DNA of 64,000 nt from UBA12191 sp964422295 (GTDB taxonomy: Bacteria; Planctomycetota; UBA8108; UBA1146), in contig CAYRAM010000010.1 of NCBI GenBank assembly GCA_964422295.1, positions 1-64,000 on the forward strand, written 5' to 3'. The notes under the pieces are model-generated. The model was given only the letters and a program-made list of their open reading frames with translations, had not been told where the DNA came from and did not search any database. Positions 45,701 to 53,721 of this stretch are shown here, piece after piece. Position 1 is the first letter of the stretch, and each line of letters starts with the position of its first letter. Both the position numbers and the translations under genes were made by a program.

Positions 45701-47729
45701 CAGCCCATGTACCCTGGCCCTCCACAGGTAAACCCACCAGCTGAGAACAAGGGCGATAAGGCTCATGATCTTCGACTTCGACTTCGATCGTCTTCCAAGG
45801 ATCGATCAGGTCCAAATCCAGTTGTTCGATCCTGTTGCGAGACTGGTATTTTCGGAAATACGCTTCGATATCGATGGGAAACAGATCCACCTTGACCTTT
45901 TTGATATTGCGTGTGTCGAGGGTGAAACTGGCGACGTCGGTGGATCGGTAGAGCCTTTCTGTCTCGATCGACAGATGAACTTTTGTCAGCTCATTCAGAC
46001 GTGCACGTGCTGCCTGATCGTAACTTCCTCCGAAACATTCCCGGTATGCTTCCACGGCTTCTGCAGGCTTGAGCAAGTCCTCTTCAAGAATTTTGCCGAC
46101 ATCGAAAAGCGATTTTTGTCCTTCGTTGGTTGAGGGATACTTGCCATTGAGAGATCGAAGGGCAGTGAGAGTAGACTCGAAGAGGGCGGCCACTTCACCC
46201 ATCGGTTCAGCACCTTGAGTGTCAGATCCCTGTCGTTCCAAACGAGCTTCCCATGCGAAGGACTGGGCGGACTGGTACAGCAGCGGGAGTGTTTTCGGGT
46301 GGATCGGATATCGTTGCGAAAACTCGTCGATGGCAGCGCGTGCTTGCTCGTGTTTTTCTTCGGAGAGGAGCCGTTCGCAAATCTGGGCTTCGATATCGAT
46401 GCAGTAACCCTGAGATTGGGCCCAGTTTTCCGCATCAGGAAACTCGCTGACATACTTGCGAAACGTTGCGAGAGATTCCTCCAGTTTCACGATGTTCCAA
46501 TATGCAAGGCCGATCGAGTAGAGGGTGCGAGCTCGTAACTTGTCGAGATCGGAGTCCGATTCTGTTTCCACCTGGGAAAGATCTTCAAAGAGTTCCTGCC
46601 AATGACGAATGGAACCTTCCACCTCGGCGTTTTGCTGTTGCAACGCTCCCATGTCGAAGCGGGTTTCCCAGTAGGAGGGGTGTTCTTTCGCCTCTGCGAG
46701 GAATCTCCTCATGGCGGCGAGCCGAGAGGAATATGTGCTGTAGGTGGAGACGATTTGAAGGAGCGCATCCTGGCGTATCTGAGAGGCAGATTGTTGGTCT
46801 TCCCCGCCAAAGAAACTCTCGAGCCAGGGGTGTCCGATGATTTCATCGTCGATTCGTGCGATCAGGTCTTCCAGTGACCTGCGCTTCATGACCGGGTTCA
46901 TCAATCTTGTTCGGGAAATCAAAACTGATAGAAGATTTTTGCCAAAGAAATTTTCGGCTTCGAGTGTTTCCCCTTTTTTCCCCCGGTAATCAAACTCTTT
47001 CACATATCGATCCGCATCGATGATCAATTGAGATCTGTTCAATTCGGATGAGCAGCGCACCATGGCAAAGATTGCGTGCTCCAGCAAAGGTGCAGGCGGA
47101 TTCAATTCAGTCGCTTGCTGATAGATCGTCCAGGCCTTGCTGAGATCCCGAGGTTTGTCGTCGACGACCCCCGGCTCTTTCTTTGCGGACAACAGATCAC
47201 CTTCTTCGATCAGCATCTCCGCCAGCCTTTTGCGGCGCTCCTCGGAGTGGAGTCGCAGGGTTTCCTGCTCGATGATCCGTTGGGCCTCCCCAAATCTACC
47301 GATTTCGACGAGGAGGCGGGCTTTCATGAAGCGGGCTCGGTGGTACCAATCCCCTGTGGGAAATTCTTTCTCCAGACGATTGAGTATTTCGAGCGCAGCG
47401 TTCGGTTGATCCGATTGCTCCAACAGGGAAGCCCGATAGAAGAGCCAGTCGCTGATGCGATCTGGAGTATCAGCCTCCAATTTGTCGAGGATCTCAACTC
47501 CCCGGTTTGTATCTCCGGTAAGGAACGCCTCGCGCAAATCCTTGGGAATGGGGGTGCCGACGATCGATTGCAGAGGCTCTTTATCTTGGGCAGGAAGATG
47601 ACCCTGGGTCATCGCAATCACAAAGATTGCGAGAATCAGGGAAAAGGGCGTCGCAACCCCCGCATTGGGAATGCGGTGGTCTTCGGACCGGGGGAAATTT
47701 TTCGGGGGGGAGCAGAGATGGGCTCTCAT
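39708..47729 (-). CDS. Giant exported alpha-2-macroglobulin-like protein with TPR regions
   Basis: 2673 residues; AGGAGG precedes the ATG at 47729. A signal peptide or anchor lies near residues 28-48 (FSLILAIFVIAMT), then TPR-like helical pairs to about residue 590, then macroglobulin beta domains (YRPCSQLVGLPVEGQGTWAVVV). The family's A2M block (TRYLAFWEGSLITDDSGKGKLTFRIPD) is near residue 1390. An alpha/alpha-toroid follows (around 1590-1850), then a receptor-like domain, a second TPR set, and a further beta domain at the end. The thioester motif GCxEQ is absent: the expected place reads SGNRGGLHSGH. A Gly/Arg-rich loop (around 1330) sits near where bait regions occur. Bacterial relatives trap proteases in the envelope; without the thioester the mechanism must be non-covalent or different. 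Confidence 0.85.
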   Translation of the reverse strand: MRAHLCSPPKNFPRSEDHRIPNAGVATPFSLILAIFVIAMTQGHLPAQDKEPLQSIVGTPIPKDLREAFLTGDTNRGVEILDKLEADTPDRISDWLFYRASLLEQSDQPNAALEILNRLEKEFPTGDWYHRARFMKARLLVEIGRFGEAQRIIEQETLRLHSEERRKRLAEMLIEEGDLLSAKKEPGVVDDKPRDLSKAWTIYQQATELNPPAPLLEHAIFAMVRCSSELNRSQLIIDADRYVKEFDYRGKKGETLEAENFFGKNLLSVLISRTRLMNPVMKRRSLEDLIARIDDEIIGHPWLESFFGGEDQQSASQIRQDALLQIVSTYSTYSSRLAAMRRFLAEAKEHPSYWETRFDMGALQQQNAEVEGSIRHWQELFEDLSQVETESDSDLDKLRARTLYSIGLAYWNIVKLEESLATFRKYVSEFPDAENWAQSQGYCIDIEAQICERLLSEEKHEQARAAIDEFSQRYPIHPKTLPLLYQSAQSFAWEARLERQGSDTQGAEPMGEVAALFESTLTALRSLNGKYPSTNEGQKSLFDVGKILEEDLLKPAEAVEAYRECFGGSYDQAARARLNELTKVHLSIETERLYRSTDVASFTLDTRNIKKVKVDLFPIDIEAYFRKYQSRNRIEQLDLDLIDPWKTIEVEVEDHEPYRPCSQLVGLPVEGQGTWAVVVTSGKFRATTLVVRTDLDLIVQAGRKDVLIYAQDMVNKKPASGARVLIATPGPDDQPVIRDVRTGSDGTIRLQYDDLDRDDSVRVLAMLDNNSAVAGIGLRNTLVARGLSPLGHILMNSATYQPGDSVHWSALIRELEDQQWILPGDEAGRVRILDPEGVEIFMEEGVFGSLGTLQGSFELPLGAPMGIWQLEVTSPHGFRTSQNFYVEVPKPLPVQLDFTSERSVYVRGEQINLKVTAQTWYGKPLTGSPVTVQLPYRNELIEQELILDEQGSATFTFDSRTAESTTLSFNAFLRDEGIQRSLVIPLRQRLWEISLEIPRRGGQFMIGESVPVTVQTRDLSGKAISRDVSLTLNERVRRSNRWSDRSLAEFSVTTDADGQAEIRIPLEKSGSLSLKAEGVDRWGHPIRAQEPIRVYGDADENELIWLVEDVALVTGEDRDLTLQCTSDAGPALLTILGDQLVSHRIIDLSKGKNTISFTASPEIRSAATLRVAKMGESGLQKADTTFKIRRKLKVSISPPEGPVEPGSEVTLEVETRDLLDQPVSAEIALAVLDASIDDLYPDWFEELTVSHGDHDPARILSITSSCEFRYSGVTKTIEENLLAEQRIIEKRMMEQSVSMGLEVLANADMPMPAAEMGSRRGRQTLGRQAGADVRNFAFGGDGAGAFGSRFGKAKSGESGMEAGRDGSRGQEEIQATRYLAFWEGSLITDDSGKGKLTFRIPDRNSTWRIRARGVASGDLFGEKDSEFLTREELVIESLIPAIALEGDEITPRIRLFNDTGLQTQARVSLSWPSADGESRSESNIALLPGLQEVLLDRWPALGSEAIRPYRIEVKVGDQTYTQDGSVSVQRWGLDVYSRIGWILEGESRREKMGFTNQEDLLERRLRLTLGASIDSGLIDRLSGNRGGLHSGHLSGGRIIGPSPVVEDHFTVAARLLAIIEALQISAERGSSVEEPIKKNLRRQAKSLIQRLVTAQTRSGDWPWLPSTGTTRDSFSDSVTAVVIESLSAARAEGFAVPDRVFGRAIPFLEKRFRDTDQGKLNQKAILLAALASTGSGDFGAANRLHRNRNKLSTAGLAALIRALGHLERNAMSIEVALTLLDRQQPDGSWTNEDNGAAEMALYRLPRFLTALCLHALTVTDLPADRSESAARWLRGRLTYQMDRGTALSIAALLRWQGTTVPGQRDCEVIFSINGVERGTLQVGDGKLHDSILLDLGDGPAEFDLAAKFLGDSGAFFTAELTGKYGGYPKFKDRDFDINEANFLAAAPRMSGRVLPTGFNILKKTESRWKNKIRHLVPGEAAQFEFQLTAPRRKSEFVEIEMRIPSGLMLDQESLKGNYTYKEADDGLLKVWGTVRTRMNVEFSVVAISPGEYRMPPVIIRSVAEPQRMTLGTPQAITVLNPDEESPDEYRPTPEEIFARGKRLWDDGRWRDARSMLEPLWNEYSDELKGGSAREIARILMLSAMEAGDNASMVSFFEILKERNPDLTLSLINFIRLGEAYRTLGESSRSMQIFMAVNEAIFARDRKVSDLLSESGLIPSLNLLQQLTKENPTTPAVLAAEQYLADVALNASAGNGEFTAEERIQLGLLGRRILYRFLTLHGDDPTAPDAGLNLVSSLLSQKNWAQARRESETLARRYQKPRYLDSFRYTQAVAMWALGEDEDAMSLLEQIADSRYPVASGGERPSENRDLSLFIIGQIHHAANQPEAASKFYEMVEDQFADAKDSLRQINARELELDEISEFRPGDPVSIELRYRNIDSAEVLAYKVNLMTLALREQDLSRVTEVNLSGISPTLSKTVELGAQGTAGGTLHATRDIDIPIEDEGAYLVIVRGGDVHTSCLILVNRMEMVVQKTDGTLRVQIVDPTTGKLIPDVEVRILDPYLPGSEGTIFGTTDRRGLFLSSVDNRYTVIARRGKSDYAFFRMAGSLAPLEEEEDFQGQVVDKEIREVQQLQMEDYFKNVIRFNADNFDARNRGWRYDVDNTQKGIQIKKATD

Positions 47730-47991
47730 GATTCCTCCTGTTGATCGAAAGATGTCATCTCGGAATCTTTCGTGATGATCGGGTCAAGTGGTACGGGTCA
47801 CTCGTTGGTTGCAGACATTGCGGGTGTCGGTCACCCATCATAAACAAACATGGGGGAGCACACACGACCTCATTCGGGGGATCCAAAGCCCCAAATGGGG
47901 TGCAATCGAATGTTTGCGGGGGTTGAGAACCCACCCATGTGAACTTTGAGCGACCCATCTTGAGAACGAGGGGCAGGGGGGAACTGATCCA

Positions 47992-48900
47992 TCAGTGATC
48001 GAGGATTTGCAGAATTTTTCCACGGACTCCGATGACACATCGAGCCTCGACCACAGCATCACGCCGACTCTCGATGGCATGACCTCGCCATTCAAAATCA
48101 AAACTGTCGCCAATTCGCCGCAGAAATGATCCGGTGTGCCATGGTTCAGTGGGAGGATCCCTGCGGCTTGGTCCCAAGAGCAGGTGACTGAGCCCGCGCG
48201 GCTCCAGAGCTCGTCGCACCGCCTCCCCGAGAACTCCGAGATAGATATGTCCGATGTGTTGGCCGATATTTGTGGTCCCCGACAATTTTGCAATCCACAG
48301 ACCCAGAGGTGATTCGGGTTCGACCTGAAGTTGCCATGGGCGGGGTCCTCTGCTGCGGACCTGTTGCTCCAATTCGGTGACGGAATCCTCCGTATCTGCG
48401 AGGGGCTTCCACTCTTCACTGCCAGGGATGACATCTGCGAAGATGGCAAATGCAACGCGACGAGAATTGCCGTCACAATTGGCAGTCCAAACACCGCCAA
48501 AAAAGGAGGGATCATCGGGATCATCCGGGTTTTGTTTGACCTGCCCAAAGGTGAACTGACGGTCTTGCCCGCGACGTCCACTTTCACTGACGGGGACCAA
48601 TGACCAATCTTTGCCCCCTGATTCCTGGCAACACCGATCCAGTTCTTTCTGAATGATGGGGTTTACAAATCCGGAGCGGGTATGTTCCTTGTCGGCGAGG
48701 CAAACTTCGATCAGTTGAAGGGTCGTTTGAATGAACTGCTCTGCAGTGTCGGGGTCGAGACTGGATTCCCCAAGCTCTGGGAAATTTTCCAGACATTCGC
48801 TGAGAAAGGTGTGTTGCGCTTGCTCGATCACTCCTTTGTCCAAGGCTCGCTGCAGAAATGAATGGGTAAATTCCCCGAGTTGCTGATGGTCCAGGGCCAT
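47992..48900 (-). CDS. Conserved-looking protein of unknown function
   Basis: About 302 residues from ATG 48900, which then clears the divergent rhodanese-E1 gene. The N-terminal half is helical (LGEFTHSFLQRALDKGV, EVCLADKEHTRSGF). The C-terminal half is mixed, with HIYLGVLGEAVRRALEPRG and RGHAIESRRDAVVEARC. No signal peptide or membrane segment, so cytoplasmic. Cys/Asp motifs do not match a metal site I recognise. It is transcribed in the same direction as the macroglobulin-like gene, with a 262-base gap containing its own promoter space. Not recognised. Confidence 0.6.
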   Translation of the reverse strand: MALDHQQLGEFTHSFLQRALDKGVIEQAQHTFLSECLENFPELGESSLDPDTAEQFIQTTLQLIEVCLADKEHTRSGFVNPIIQKELDRCCQESGGKDWSLVPVSESGRRGQDRQFTFGQVKQNPDDPDDPSFFGGVWTANCDGNSRRVAFAIFADVIPGSEEWKPLADTEDSVTELEQQVRSRGPRPWQLQVEPESPLGLWIAKLSGTTNIGQHIGHIYLGVLGEAVRRALEPRGLSHLLLGPSRRDPPTEPWHTGSFLRRIGDSFDFEWRGHAIESRRDAVVEARCVIGVRGKILQILDH

Positions 48901-49079
48901 GGAGTGTGAGATTCCCTTTCGATGAAGCAAGTTCGCCAATTTCAGACATCTTCTCCAGCGCCGGAATCTCAAGGTTTCGGGGCCTTGTCCCCAGGTGCCA
49001 GAGAGGTAAAACTCAGTCTAGATCAAATCAGCAGGTCTGTCATGCATCTGCATCTGAAAGGAACCGAGGTCCTGTTTCG

Positions 49080-50198
49080 ATGAGCATAAGTGATCCGGGC
49101 ACAGCCTCCGGCGATGAAACTGTTACCGAGGAGTGTTCCATTGCGCAAGTGAGCGAGTGGCTCGCTGCGGGGGAACCGATTCAGGTGGTGGATGTGCGTG
49201 AGCCCTTTGAGTTGGGAGAGGGAGTTCTTCCTGGTTCAATTCACATTCCGCTCGCTGCTCTCCCCGAATTGGTTCACGGGAAACTCGACCCGGAAATTCG
49301 TTGTGTCGTGTACTGCCAACATGGGATCCGATCATTGCAAGCGACGCGCTATCTGCGGACCCAGGGGTGGACCCAGACAGTCTCGATGTCCGGAGGCTTC
49401 GCCGAATGGTTGGAGGAGGGGCTCTCTCTGGAATGCTCTGAAGCTCCGGAGGGCTGGGATGCGGTCCGCAGCGAACGCTATGCCAGCCAACTTCATCTTC
49501 CGGAACTGGGGCTGGCTGGGCAGCAAAAATTGCTACAGGCGAAGGTGCTGATCGTCGGGATCGGTGGACTGGGGTGCCCGGCGGCAACCTACCTGGCTGC
49601 CGCAGGAATCGGAAAATTGACGATCGTTGACGATGATGATGTCAGCTTGTCAAACCTTCCACGCCAAGTGCTCTTCAACACCTGCGATGTGGATTTGCCC
49701 AAGGTTCCGTTGGCAGCGTCAGCGCTGAGGGCGATGAATTCGGATGTCACCGTCATCGAGTGCCCTGAACGTCTAACGAAGGGGAATGCCGGAAGGTTGC
49801 TTTCTGGCGTGGATGTCATCGTTGATGCCAGCGATAATTTTGAGACCCGATTTACAATCAGCGATGCCGCAACCGATCTGGAGATTCCCGTGGTTCATGG
49901 GGCGGTTCACCGGTTCGAGGGACTCGTCACCGTGTTTGATCCGGCGAGGGGTGGGCCTTGCCTGCGCTGTTTGCATCCGGATCCGCCATCATCGGAGGAT
50001 TGCCCGAGTTGTGCAGATGCAGGAGTCCTGGGAATTCTGCCAGGATTGATCGGGTTATACCAATCCCTGGAGGTGATCAAGATCCTGACCGGGGCAGGGA
50101 GACTTCTTATCGGCGAAATATTGACTCTCGATACCCTGAATAGCGAGCATCGGAGAATCGCTCTCCAACCTGGGGATAAGTGCCCATGCCAACAATAG
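49080..50198 (+). CDS. Rhodanese-E1 fusion: ThiF/MoeB-type adenylyltransferase with N-terminal sulfurtransferase
   Basis: 372 residues from ATG 49080; longer frames to 48906 are antisense to the neighbouring gene. Residues about 20-118 form a rhodanese domain, VVDVREPFELGEG, with catalytic Cys79 in YCQHGIRS. Residues about 130-370 form an E1-like ThiF/MoeB domain: GIGGLGCPAATYLAAAGIG (160 onward), IVDDDDVSLSNLPRQ, DNFETR, and zinc cysteines CLRC and CPSC. It would adenylate a ubiquitin-like sulfur carrier (MoaD/ThiS type) and pass sulfur to it. Known fusions such as MOCS3 and MoeZ have the order reversed. Ends with CPCQQ. Confidence 0.88.
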   Translation: MSISDPGTASGDETVTEECSIAQVSEWLAAGEPIQVVDVREPFELGEGVLPGSIHIPLAALPELVHGKLDPEIRCVVYCQHGIRSLQATRYLRTQGWTQTVSMSGGFAEWLEEGLSLECSEAPEGWDAVRSERYASQLHLPELGLAGQQKLLQAKVLIVGIGGLGCPAATYLAAAGIGKLTIVDDDDVSLSNLPRQVLFNTCDVDLPKVPLAASALRAMNSDVTVIECPERLTKGNAGRLLSGVDVIVDASDNFETRFTISDAATDLEIPVVHGAVHRFEGLVTVFDPARGGPCLRCLHPDPPSSEDCPSCADAGVLGILPGLIGLYQSLEVIKILTGAGRLLIGEILTLDTLNSEHRRIALQPGDKCPCQQ

Positions 50199-50385
50199 TT
50201 GTGTAGTGTCGGGAGCACTTCAATATGGCAGTTTGTATGCGTTTAATTTGGTATTGGTTATTGCGGATGTACACGATTGGCAGTTAACTTCAGGGTGATA
50301 GGTAGACACTGAATGCCTGCTCAGTAATGTCGGTCCCAGTTTATTCGCTGGGCGGCATGTATTTAATAATCTGGAAGAGTTCTCT

Positions 50386-51300
50386 ATGCCATCGCTGAAT
50401 TCCGCTCCATTCGTGGAGATCTTCATCGTCGTGATGCTTTCATTGGGAGGTATCTCGTCAGGCGTCCTCTATGGGGCTGATGACACAATTCTATTGGGAG
50501 GGGCTCACGGCCAGGACCTCTACACGCCAGAGACTCGAATCCAACCTGGAGGAGTGGAAAAATTCTCCTTCTTCTTCATCGACCCAAGCAGCAACATCCA
50601 GGGCTTTACCATCACTGCATGCTTTGAGGCACCCTTGGTGGCACTGCCGGGAACATTTTCCATCGAAGACACTGTTCTCGAGGATGTGGGTGCGGAATAT
50701 ATCGAACAGCAAGTCGATAATTTGGACGACGATGGGGATGGCAGGGAAATCATTATCGGCATCCTTGTCGATTTCCTTCCGCCCTTTGATGGGCAGACGA
50801 TCCCACCCAGTTTTCTGCCCCAAGAACTTGGCAACTTTGAGTTTTTCGCCCCTGAGGATGTTGATTGTTTTGAATGCTACACCATCGAGTTTTGTAACAA
50901 CATCAACGGCAATGGAAATGTCTCTCTCTCCAATATCGCAGTGATCGGGAATCAATCGGTCACTCCAAGCATGACACATCCTGGACAGGTTTGTGTCCCG
51001 GCTACAGCCTTTTTTATTCGTGGAGACAGCAACAACGATGGACTTGTTGATGTTGCAGATCCCATCTATACGCTGTCGTATCTATTCACTAATGGACCCG
51101 ATCCCGGTTGCATGGATGCAGCGGATGCCGACGATGATGGTTTTTTCAACATCACCGATGCGGTTTTTACTCTGTATTACGTTTTTGGTATTGGGATCGC
51201 GCCACCTTATCCCTTCCCTGAGTGCGGTTTGGAAGACTACCCCGGAGATGATGATTTCAATTGCTTCGAGCCCTCTCCCGCCTGCCCAATTTGCCCTTGA
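50386..51300 (+). CDS. Secreted protein with cohesin-like and dockerin-like domains
   Basis: 304 residues; GGAAGAG precedes the ATG. Signal peptide to about residue 31. A beta domain (about 35-205) has the pattern of cohesin-like or anchor folds (IQPGGVEKFSFFFIDPSSNI, NSVGNFEF-type strands). The C-terminal module (about 210-304) has two Asp loops RGDSNNDGLVDVADP and DAADADDDGFFNITDA, then a proline/cysteine-rich tail PPYPFPECG. The module is like those at 4573 and 51317. The gene is followed 16 bases later by the beta-helix protein, so the two may be coexpressed surface proteins. Confidence 0.72.
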   Translation: MPSLNSAPFVEIFIVVMLSLGGISSGVLYGADDTILLGGAHGQDLYTPETRIQPGGVEKFSFFFIDPSSNIQGFTITACFEAPLVALPGTFSIEDTVLEDVGAEYIEQQVDNLDDDGDGREIIIGILVDFLPPFDGQTIPPSFLPQELGNFEFFAPEDVDCFECYTIEFCNNINGNGNVSLSNIAVIGNQSVTPSMTHPGQVCVPATAFFIRGDSNNDGLVDVADPIYTLSYLFTNGPDPGCMDAADADDDGFFNITDAVFTLYYVFGIGIAPPYPFPECGLEDYPGDDDFNCFEPSPACPICP

Positions 51301-51316
51301 AGCCCGGAGGTCATTC

Positions 51317-53086
51317 GTGTCCAGATTGTTAGTGCCGCTTCTCTTGCTACTGGTGTTAATTCCGACCACCAGTTCGGCAGTGGATCGACTGGTTCCCGGC
51401 CAATTTGCGACTATCGGGGAAGCGATCACCGCTTCATCGGACGGAGACAGAATTTTGGTCTCCGCAGGAATCTACCCAGAAATGGTTGACTACAGCGGCA
51501 AGGCCATCGAGGTCATCGGAGTCGACGGTGCGGACCAGACGATTCTCGAAGGAGCCGGTTCTTTCCTCACAGTTGTTCGCATCGATGCTCTCTCAGGCAC
51601 CAGTCGCCTAGAGGGGTTTACCGTCCAGAACGGTTTCGGTGTCAGTTGCGGCTCGCCCCTGACCCTTTGCGGTGGCGGGGTAATCATTTTGGAGTCGACT
51701 GCAGAAATTAAGGATTGCGTTTTATCGCAGAATTCAGCAGCCAACGGCGGCGGGCTGCATGCAGAGTTCTCTTCGGTCACCATCGACGGCTGTCTCGTGA
51801 TGAACAACTTTGCCAATCAAGGGGCAGGGATCTCCATCAAAGGAGGATCGTGCCAAATCTTTGACACCATCATGATCGGGAACAGTGCATCAGGTTGGGG
51901 TGGGGGACTCTATGTGAACGGGGATGCCGCAATCGTGAATGGGGAAGCTGCGGTAGAGATCGACAATTGTGATTTCACTGACAACAGCAGTGAATCCGGT
52001 GGCGGATTCATGATGACAGGGGTCACAGGATCGATGGCCAATTGCCTGATCGATGGAAATCAAGCGATCGACGAGGGGGGTGGAGGATTGTTCGAACAAT
52101 TCTGTGATCTATCCGTCTCCGGATTACAAGTGAGACAGAACAGTGCCTTTGACGGCGGTGGTCTGGGGATCACCCACTTCTGTCAGATTGATCTGGTGGA
52201 CAGTGTGATCAGTGACAACGTTGCCGGGAATGCGGGTGGTGGGATTTTCAACTTTGAGACTTTTTCGACTTATCGCAGACTTCGCATTACAGGAAATTCC
52301 GCAGTGACGAGGGGTGGTGGAATCCTGGCACGAATCTTTGGGGATCCGATCATCGAGAATTGCCTGATCGTGGAGAACCACGCCACCGGATCAGGAGGAG
52401 GAATCGCATGTGTCGAAGGTGTATCTGCTCAGATTCTCCACTGCACCATCGACCGCAATTCGACTCACGGTTTCGGAGGCGGGATTCGCGCTGACAACTT
52501 GTCATTTCCAACGGTGGTCAATTGCATCATTTGGCGCAACGACGCCACCCAACAGACCGGAATTTCTCGTGGTCGCCAGTCGGATTTCAATCTGATCCAT
52601 GTCCTGATGCAGGGTGCGGACCCAAATGAGCCGCTCGTCTTCCAGCAAGATGCGGAGTTGGATGAGAACAGTTACCCGGGGGAGTGTTCCGCCGCAATCG
52701 ATGAAGGCACCGACGATTATCCCGGACTTCCAGCTACCGATATCGATGGGATTCTGCGACCGCAGGGTCTGCGTCGCGATTTGGGGGCTCACGAAGCTTC
52801 CGGCTTCGGCCACTGTTTTCTGCGAGGCGATTGCGACAATAATTTTGCGATCGACATCTCCGATGCGATTCTGGTTCTCACTTATCTTTTCAACTCCCAA
52901 GAGGTCCCCGGCTGCGTAGATGCTTGCGATTTCGAAGATGATGGTCTCATCACCATCTCTGATGGGATTCAAATCGTCTCAATGCTCTTTTTGGGTGGTT
53001 CCACGCCCGCACCGCCTTACCCGTTCCCGGGTCCGGATGTCAATCCGACAAACAACCAGTCAGATTCCTGCTGGATCCTGCCTTAA
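51317..53086 (+). CDS. Secreted right-handed beta-helix protein with dockerin-like C-terminus
   Basis: 589 residues from GTG 51317 with GGAGG seven bases upstream; an upstream extension to 50993 is antisense-like overlap with the previous gene. Signal peptide to about residue 23. Then a parallel beta-helix of many turns with repeating GGG and NNxA patterns: NSAANGGGLHAEF, NQGAGISIKGG, ASGWGGGLYV, GNAGGGIFN. The C-terminal module carries RGDCDNNFAIDISDA and DACDFEDDGLITISDG, as in the two related proteins. Such helices often bind or cut polysaccharides, but no catalytic residues can be named. It is probably extracellular. Confidence 0.8.
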   Translation: MSRLLVPLLLLLVLIPTTSSAVDRLVPGQFATIGEAITASSDGDRILVSAGIYPEMVDYSGKAIEVIGVDGADQTILEGAGSFLTVVRIDALSGTSRLEGFTVQNGFGVSCGSPLTLCGGGVIILESTAEIKDCVLSQNSAANGGGLHAEFSSVTIDGCLVMNNFANQGAGISIKGGSCQIFDTIMIGNSASGWGGGLYVNGDAAIVNGEAAVEIDNCDFTDNSSESGGGFMMTGVTGSMANCLIDGNQAIDEGGGGLFEQFCDLSVSGLQVRQNSAFDGGGLGITHFCQIDLVDSVISDNVAGNAGGGIFNFETFSTYRRLRITGNSAVTRGGGILARIFGDPIIENCLIVENHATGSGGGIACVEGVSAQILHCTIDRNSTHGFGGGIRADNLSFPTVVNCIIWRNDATQQTGISRGRQSDFNLIHVLMQGADPNEPLVFQQDAELDENSYPGECSAAIDEGTDDYPGLPATDIDGILRPQGLRRDLGAHEASGFGHCFLRGDCDNNFAIDISDAILVLTYLFNSQEVPGCVDACDFEDDGLITISDGIQIVSMLFLGGSTPAPPYPFPGPDVNPTNNQSDSCWILP

Positions 53087-53153
53087 GGGTACTGCCGCCG
53101 ACTACCGCAACACCTTCGAGTCATCATGGAGACTTGTTTGGATATACTGGTAA

Positions 53154-53711
53154 TCATGAATTGCTGCCGGGGTTGCTCTTCCTGTAGATGACGTGGCGAC
53201 TCAACCGGTGATTTTCCGGAAGTGCCGGATGGGCGAAATCGCCGGTGGGATCATGAGTCATTCCCAGTTTCTCCATGATGCGGATCGACGCTTTGTTTTC
53301 GGGGACGGTGAAGGCGACGATTTCATCAAGATTCCTCTCTTCAAAACCCCAGTGCAGCACTTCTTGTGAAGCTTCGGTGGCGTAACCCATTCCCCAAAAG
53401 CGAGGATGAAAGTGCCAGCCAATCTCCACACAAGGCCCACAGGGCAACTCGCGGGTGGGGATGTTTAACCCCGCATAACCGATAAAACCCGCTTCACCGG
53501 GTAACTCCACCGCCCAAGGCCCGAACTCCGTTTGATCGATCTTTGATTGAATCAACTGGAACTTTTCTTCGGCAGCGCTGCGTGGAAAGGGACCGGGCAT
53601 GAAACGATTGTAGAGGGGATCCGCCATCATTTCGGCGAGGGGGTCCAGATCTGAGGGGATCCAGTGACGCAGTATCAGACGATCGGTGGTCAGTTTTTGA
53701 GGGATGGCCAT
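53154..53711 (-). CDS. GNAT acetyltransferase, RimJ/RimL type
   Basis: 185 residues from ATG 53711 (GGGGGA upstream). LTTDRLILRHWIPSDLDPL is the usual beginning of RimJ/RimL-like GNATs; GWHFHPRFWGMGYATEA is the acetyl-CoA pyrophosphate loop (R/QxxGxG/A), and NKASIRIMEKLGM the C-terminal motif. It would transfer acetyl to an N-terminus or small amine; the target is unknown. It lies 10 bases after the DUF1501 gene and may share its transcript. Confidence 0.85.
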   Translation of the reverse strand: MAIPQKLTTDRLILRHWIPSDLDPLAEMMADPLYNRFMPGPFPRSAAEEKFQLIQSKIDQTEFGPWAVELPGEAGFIGYAGLNIPTRELPCGPCVEIGWHFHPRFWGMGYATEASQEVLHWGFEERNLDEIVAFTVPENKASIRIMEKLGMTHDPTGDFAHPALPENHRLSRHVIYRKSNPGSNS

Positions 53712-53721
53712 CGAATCCCCC

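Noticed and set aside
50993..51316. N-terminal extension of the beta-helix protein
   Set aside because: It overlaps the preceding dockerin-like gene in another frame. The GTG at 51317 has a good ribosome site and begins a proper signal peptide.
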